Position numbers and translations under genes: made by a program. This document shows, piece after piece, positions 61,018 to 64,000 of a stretch of DNA of 64,000 bases (position 1 is the first letter of the stretch; each line of letters opens with the position of its first letter). The stretch covers positions 62,001-126,000 of the forward strand of contig CBDAQW010000043.1 of NCBI GenBank assembly GCA_965199185.1, in the 5' to 3' direction. This DNA comes from Endozoicomonas sp965199185. GTDB lineage: Bacteria > Pseudomonadota > Gammaproteobacteria > Pseudomonadales > Endozoicomonadaceae. Below the pieces are notes generated by a model, which saw only the letters and a list, made by a program, of their open reading frames with translations, was not told the origin of the DNA and did not search any database.

Positions 61018-61461
61018 ATGGGTAAGCGCACAGAAACCAACTACATTGTGATTCACTGCTCGGCCACACGAGCCAACCAGAACATCACCTTCGACGATAT
61101 CAAACGCTGGCATAGGATGGAGCGAGCCTTTATCGACATCGGCTATCACTGGGTCATTGAGCGGGACGGCTCTGTCAAACAGGGACGACCTGTTGATGAC
61201 TGGGGGGCTCATGTGAAAAAGCACAATCATGAAAGCATTGGCATCTGTCTGGTGGGTGGTCTTGATAGCAACAATCAACCTGAAGATAACTTCACGTCAC
61301 AGCAGAAACGCATGCTGAAAATGCTCATCGCTGGTCACAAGGCTCTGTATCCCGAAGCAACCATCAAAGGGCATGATCATTTTGATAAAACCAAAGACTG
61401 TCCCTGCTTTGCGGTTCAACCCTGGCTTTATGAGCAGGGCTTGCAGGAGGAGCCATCATGA
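61018..61461 (+). CDS. N-acetylmuramoyl-L-alanine amidase (phage endolysin)
   Basis: The 147-aa enzyme cleaves the amide bond between N-acetylmuramic acid and the stem peptide, like T7 lysozyme (amidase_2 fold). Zinc ligands are His13 in YIVIHCSATRA, the His in GHDHFDKT (about 119) and the Cys in KDCPCFAV (about 127). WHRMERAFIDIGYHWVIERDG and GICLVGGLD are family blocks. There is no signal peptide, so export depends on the holin encoded next. GGGATGAG lies before the ATG. The 3' end overlaps the holin start (ATGA). Confidence 0.93.
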   Translation: MGKRTETNYIVIHCSATRANQNITFDDIKRWHRMERAFIDIGYHWVIERDGSVKQGRPVDDWGAHVKKHNHESIGICLVGGLDSNNQPEDNFTSQQKRMLKMLIAGHKALYPEATIKGHDHFDKTKDCPCFAVQPWLYEQGLQEEPS

Positions 61462-61829
61462 GTCTGCTGGCTACCATTCCCTTTTTAGGGAAAGTGATCG
61501 ATAAGGTGTTTCCTGATGCGGATAACCAGGAGCAGGTGAAAGTTGTTCTGGCCGAGATGATGTTGAACGGAGAGCTTGAAGAGCTGGCTCACCAGGCGGG
61601 TGTGATCAACACAGAAGCCAAAGGTGAGAGCTGGTTGCAACGCTGCTGGCGTCCCCTGGTGATGCTGGTCTTTACGGCACTGGTCGTGTGTCGCTGGATG
61701 GGGTGGGCAGCGCCTGATTTGAGTGAAGAGGTGGAGCTGAAATTGTTCGCCATTATCCAGCTCGGTATCGGAGGGTACATTGCCAGTCGGGGTGTTGAGA
61801 AGGTGGCGAACAGTTTTCGCAAACCATGA
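61458..61829 (+). CDS. Holin of the 3TM (GTA holin-like) family
   Basis: The 123-aa protein has an amphipathic N-terminal half (SLLATIPFLGKVIDKVFPDADNQEQV, EELAHQAGVINTEAKGESWLQRCWRP). Two clear hydrophobic segments follow (LVMLVFTALVVCRWMGW and LFAIIQLGIGGYIASRGV). The RCWRPL motif before the first membrane helix is typical of 3TM holins. It would form the inner-membrane lesion that releases the amidase. The start overlaps the amidase stop by four bases. It is the last rightward gene of the element in view. Confidence 0.85.
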   Translation: MSLLATIPFLGKVIDKVFPDADNQEQVKVVLAEMMLNGELEELAHQAGVINTEAKGESWLQRCWRPLVMLVFTALVVCRWMGWAAPDLSEEVELKLFAIIQLGIGGYIASRGVEKVANSFRKP

Positions 61830-61843
61830 GTTCTCGCTGGATT

Positions 61844-62356
61844 TTATTGAGCAACCCAGATGAGAGAGTCTGTATCAAATCCCAGTTCCTTAGATTGACG
61901 AACAAACTGTTCTTTCAATGTCAGGCTTACGTTTGGCGTTCTGGACAGAAGCCAGAGGTAATCTTTGCTGAAGCCAGAGATAAAAGCGTATTGGTATTCA
62001 TTCTGATCCAATCCAAACACCACATACGAACTATAAAATGGACCAAAGAAAGAGACCTTCAGGTGGCCTTCATTGTTATTACCCACGAATTTAGCTCTAC
62101 CTGTTGCGCGGCGGTATTGATTGTCTTCGGCTGAGAACCCTGTATTGATCACTTTGACAGAGCCATCGGGTTGTAGGGTGTACTCAGCGGTGACTTTGCT
62201 TAACCCGCGTTCAAATGAGTGATCCAGCCGGGCGATCTCAAACCACTTGCCCATGTAGCTTTCCAGGCTGAAAGGGGTAACTGGTTTCACCTGCTCCGGT
62301 AGGCTTGTGCAGCCTGTGAGCAGAGTGATTAAAAACAGGCAGGCGATGAATCTCAT
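61844..62356 (-). CDS. blc: Outer-membrane lipocalin lipoprotein (Blc-like)
   Basis: The 170-aa protein is a bacterial lipocalin. The lipobox LLTGC puts the lipidated Cys at about residue 16 of MRFIACLFLITLLTGCTSLP. The lipocalin signature GKWFEIARLDHSFERG (Gly-x-Trp) is followed by VTAEYTLQPDGSVKVINTG, ATGRAKFV, YVVFGLDQNEYQYAFISG and LWLLSRTP, as in E. coli Blc. Blc-type proteins bind lysophospholipids or fatty acids in the envelope. The ATG at 62354-62356 is preferred because it gives the lipoprotein signal; an upstream ATG at 62389 adds 11 residues. It is read against the phage late genes and sits in the element as cargo. Confidence 0.9.
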   Translation of the reverse strand: MRFIACLFLITLLTGCTSLPEQVKPVTPFSLESYMGKWFEIARLDHSFERGLSKVTAEYTLQPDGSVKVINTGFSAEDNQYRRATGRAKFVGNNNEGHLKVSFFGPFYSSYVVFGLDQNEYQYAFISGFSKDYLWLLSRTPNVSLTLKEQFVRQSKELGFDTDSLIWVAQ

Positions 62357-62925
62357 GGGTAACCATCCTTTTTTCTTTATGGTAACCAACGGCTGCTTTT
62401 ATCGGAAGAAATTAATAGCGATTAGCTGTCGTGTATCTGGAGTTTTGGTGCGATTAATAAAAGTTCGTAATCCTCCGCTCAATGCCCTGAAAGGCGTGTC
62501 ATTACAGGTCTGCTGCAAGGCGGAGGGACCCTGCGAACTCTTCTCTACTGCGGGTTCGCGGACTCGCGGGAAAGCGCCAGCGACAGAGTGAAAATCGGGG
62601 TTGACACTGGTTGACAAAATCCGGATCAGGCCAGTGTTTATGCGGGTTTCAGTTGTCAACCAGTCCTGCTGTGTCAACCTGTGAAATAAAATATTGTCAA
62701 CCAGCTTACTCTCCGTTGACGTTACGATTATCAACGGCAGTTTATTGATCTGGATCAATTATTTCGTTTCGGTAAATACGTAATCTGAACTCGTCGAAAG
62801 GGAGATGACATCAAAGGAAATGTCTCCGGGTATGGCAACAAGAACACTAAATGCCATCATTATTGAGAAGAATAAATACTCCCAGATAACAATAAAAAAC
62901 GCATCCGCTGAGTGATCAGCACATA
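62357..62925. other. Gene-free region upstream of blc
   Basis: The 569 bases hold the GGTTGACA motif cluster (62599-62702) and probably the blc promoter. A leftward 119-codon ORF lies across the motif cluster but lacks a ribosome-binding site and recognisable product. The section around 62760-62910 is AT-rich with no gene that I can support. Confidence 0.4.
62599..62702. repeat. Five GGTTGACA motifs in both orientations
   Basis: GGTTGACA occurs at 62599-62606 and 62609-62616. The inverse TGTCAACC occurs at 62654-62661, 62672-62679 and 62695-62702. Copies lie within about 100 bases in the gap between blc and the leftward phage genes. This looks like an operator cluster for a dimeric regulator or a second small iteron set. 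Confidence 0.5.
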
Positions 62926-63282
62926 TTACCTTGCCTTGAGCAGGGTCTTTTTATTGGAAGGGTACTCTGTCCATTTTCCATCTTTGTTCACCATGATCTT
63001 TTCAATTTTTCGGCTTCGGGCTAATCCTTTCAGATGGTTCCATGAAGGAGAGAATCGTGGTTGATGGTCGAGCCAGGGCTCGTCCCAGTCACGATGTAAT
63101 GCACTGGCCTGCTTATGCTGAATGCAATGAAGATCACCCAGCTGAATCAGAAAAATGGCTTCATGCATTTGAAGGTACCAGCGGTTCAGATGGGGAAAGG
63201 TATGTCGATCAGGGTACAGCAGACGGCAGGATAAAAAATGGCCGTTACTGAGTGCAACGGCGAGTAAAACAGGATTGTTCAT
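62926..63282 (-). CDS. Hypothetical phage protein
   Basis: The product of 118 aa begins MNNPVLLAVALSNGHFLSCRLL and is rich in Trp and His (HLNRWYLQMHEAIFLIQLGDLHCIQHKQ). The C-terminal tail is basic (ARSRKIEKIMVNKDGKWTEYPSNKK). No family is recognised. Its ATG overlaps the stop of the upstream gene by two bases (ATGA), so it belongs to the leftward three-gene unit. The longer reading frame to 63417 would overlap that gene out of frame and is rejected as a start. Confidence 0.5.
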   Translation of the reverse strand: MNNPVLLAVALSNGHFLSCRLLYPDRHTFPHLNRWYLQMHEAIFLIQLGDLHCIQHKQASALHRDWDEPWLDHQPRFSPSWNHLKGLARSRKIEKIMVNKDGKWTEYPSNKKTLLKAR

Positions 63283-63620
63283 CGGCGTGGCCCCATCATC
63301 TCTATGGTCTGCCAGCCACCATCCTGCCAGTAATACAGGAACTCTGCTCCGGTCTCCCATGCCAGACCTATCAGGTGCGAAAGATCCGGACTGCTTTGGG
63401 GCCTGATTTTCTCCCAACTTTCTCCCTGGTCTCTGTAGGCGTCTAATCGGTCAGGTGCGATAGAGGACAGATCTCCGTGGCTAATGATCATTCGGGCGTC
63501 CTGTTCAGAGGGGTAATAGGTTTTCAGAATCTGACCGATCTGGTCACCATCGAAGTGAACATAAACAGAGCGATAGCTGCCGTCATCCAGCAGCCTCGCA
63601 ATTCGGGACCGGGTGCTCAC
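63279..63620 (-). CDS. Conserved phage protein of the MSTRSRI type
   Basis: The 113-aa product starts MSTRSRIARLLDDGSYRSVYVHFDGDQIGQILKTYY and continues with ISHGDLSSIAPD. This layout is shared by a widespread family of small phage proteins of unknown function (MSTRSRIG followed by an aromatic xxHWDGYP-like motif and GDLSSL). Here the aromatic motif is YVHFDGDQIG. It is a cytoplasmic single-domain protein. It overlaps the genes on both sides by four bases or fewer, so translation is coupled. Confidence 0.6.
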   Translation of the reverse strand: MSTRSRIARLLDDGSYRSVYVHFDGDQIGQILKTYYPSEQDARMIISHGDLSSIAPDRLDAYRDQGESWEKIRPQSSPDLSHLIGLAWETGAEFLYYWQDGGWQTIEMMGPRR

Positions 63621-64000
63621 AGGATCGACTCCAAGCCATTTGTGATTCGGTAAGTTCTGTCCTTGCCCTCGAGCTTTTCCGATTCAACGGTCAGTCCCAG
63701 CCGTTTTTTCAGGGAGCCTGCGAGCGTTCCGCGAACCGTATGTTGCTGCCAGCCGGTGGCTTTCATGATTTCGTGTATGGCTGCGCCTTCGGGGCGACTC
63801 AGCAGTTCAATGGTTTTGTGCAGCTTGGTGCCGGTGCGGATTTTTCCCTTCGAGGGTTCCGACTCTTTGATGCCAAGGGCCTCCTTGCCTTGTGGGCTGA
63901 TGTCGTAAGTATCCGGAGTTTTTAAGGCGATCAAAAAACCTTTGCTGGTCAGGCTTTCCAGTACTTTTTTACGGGCTCCGCCTTTCATTGAAAGTTCTGA
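63617..64000 (-). CDS. DUF3489 family protein, partial (N-terminus beyond window)
   Basis: The visible ~128 residues have the DUF3489 pattern. KGGARKKVLESLTSKGFLIAL is the family's N-terminal winged-helix part. GTKLHKTIELLSRPEGAAIHEIMKATGWQQHTVRGTLAGSLKKRLGLTVESEK follows as a region, ending RTYRI. An internal ATG at 63986-63988 exists, but the frame stays open to the window edge and family members have further residues there, so the gene probably starts outside. DUF3489 proteins are small DNA-binding-like proteins often found with DUF2924 and serine recombinase genes, which supports one mobile element spanning 49297 to beyond 64000. Confidence 0.82.
   Translation of the reverse strand, partial: SELSMKGGARKKVLESLTSKGFLIALKTPDTYDISPQGKEALGIKESEPSKGKIRTGTKLHKTIELLSRPEGAAIHEIMKATGWQQHTVRGTLAGSLKKRLGLTVESEKLEGKDRTYRITNGLESIL

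Noticed and set aside
62399..62758. 119-codon minus-strand ORF upstream of blc
   Set aside because: It crosses the GGTTGACA motif cluster, has no ribosome-binding site and no similarity I can recognise.
62926..63417. 163-codon form of the leftward phage ORF
   Set aside because: The extra 45 N-terminal codons lie inside the upstream gene in another frame. The ATG at 63282 overlapping that gene's stop is the natural start.

Overview
The window looks like chromosomal DNA of a gammaproteobacterium, most likely a marine, animal-associated member of the Oceanospirillales such as Endozoicomonas. This rests on the gltA / sdhCDAB-sucAB-lpd-sucCD cluster, PdxB, a YacL (UPF0231) protein, a full type II secretion locus, several secreted proteins of unknown family, and a eukaryote-like F-box/WD40/OTU protein. 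The genus is an inference; no rRNA is present.

Layout. 1-2300: the N-terminal part of a UvrD/Rep-like helicase (runs off the left edge) and a secreted Thr-rich protein. 3036-9970: thymidine kinase, the methionine ABC transporter metNIQ, then a cystine importer (tcyP) overlapping a CoA-disulfide-reductase-like flavoenzyme. Together these form a sulfur amino acid import region. 10114-17970: two secreted Ser/Asp/Gly-rich proteins separated by a palindromic element, two conserved hypotheticals, pdxB and yacL. 18121-22746: one large gene (F-box, about 15 WD40 blades, OTU cysteine protease) split by an ISAs1-family element. Its 10-bp target duplication lets the intact 1110-codon reading frame be reconstructed. 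22955-37906: terC, gltA and the TCA-cycle cluster, then a MenA/UbiA-type prenyltransferase. 37919-48720: type II secretion genes, with gspCD divergent from gspEFGHIJKLM. 48744-49028: a complete tRNA-Val/tRNA-Asp operon with promoter and terminator.

49029-64000 (right edge): a prophage or phage-derived element. A leftward module carries a small ORF, a DUF2924 protein, a large serine recombinase and a ParB-like HTH protein. It is divergent from an unknown two-gene unit (386 and 311 aa) preceded by a LexA-box-like site. An early operon follows with translationally coupled starts (HTH protein, conserved phage protein, Sak4-like ATPase, ssDNA-binding-like protein), then a Toprim/RepA-type primase-helicase. 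Directly after it lie eleven copies of a 9-mer beside an AT-rich block and a hairpin, a good candidate replication origin. Then come a DUF6362 protein, a ParB-methyltransferase fusion, a lysis cassette (coiled-coil membrane protein, amidase, 3TM holin), a lipocalin lipoprotein, and leftward small phage genes ending in a DUF3489 protein cut by the window edge. No terminase, capsid or tail genes are visible, so these lie beyond 64000 or the element is a satellite or remnant.

The strongest novelty candidates are the IS-split F-box/WD40/OTU protein, the iteron-like origin, and the uncharacterised two-gene module. Small intergenic repeat families also recur through the chromosomal part.
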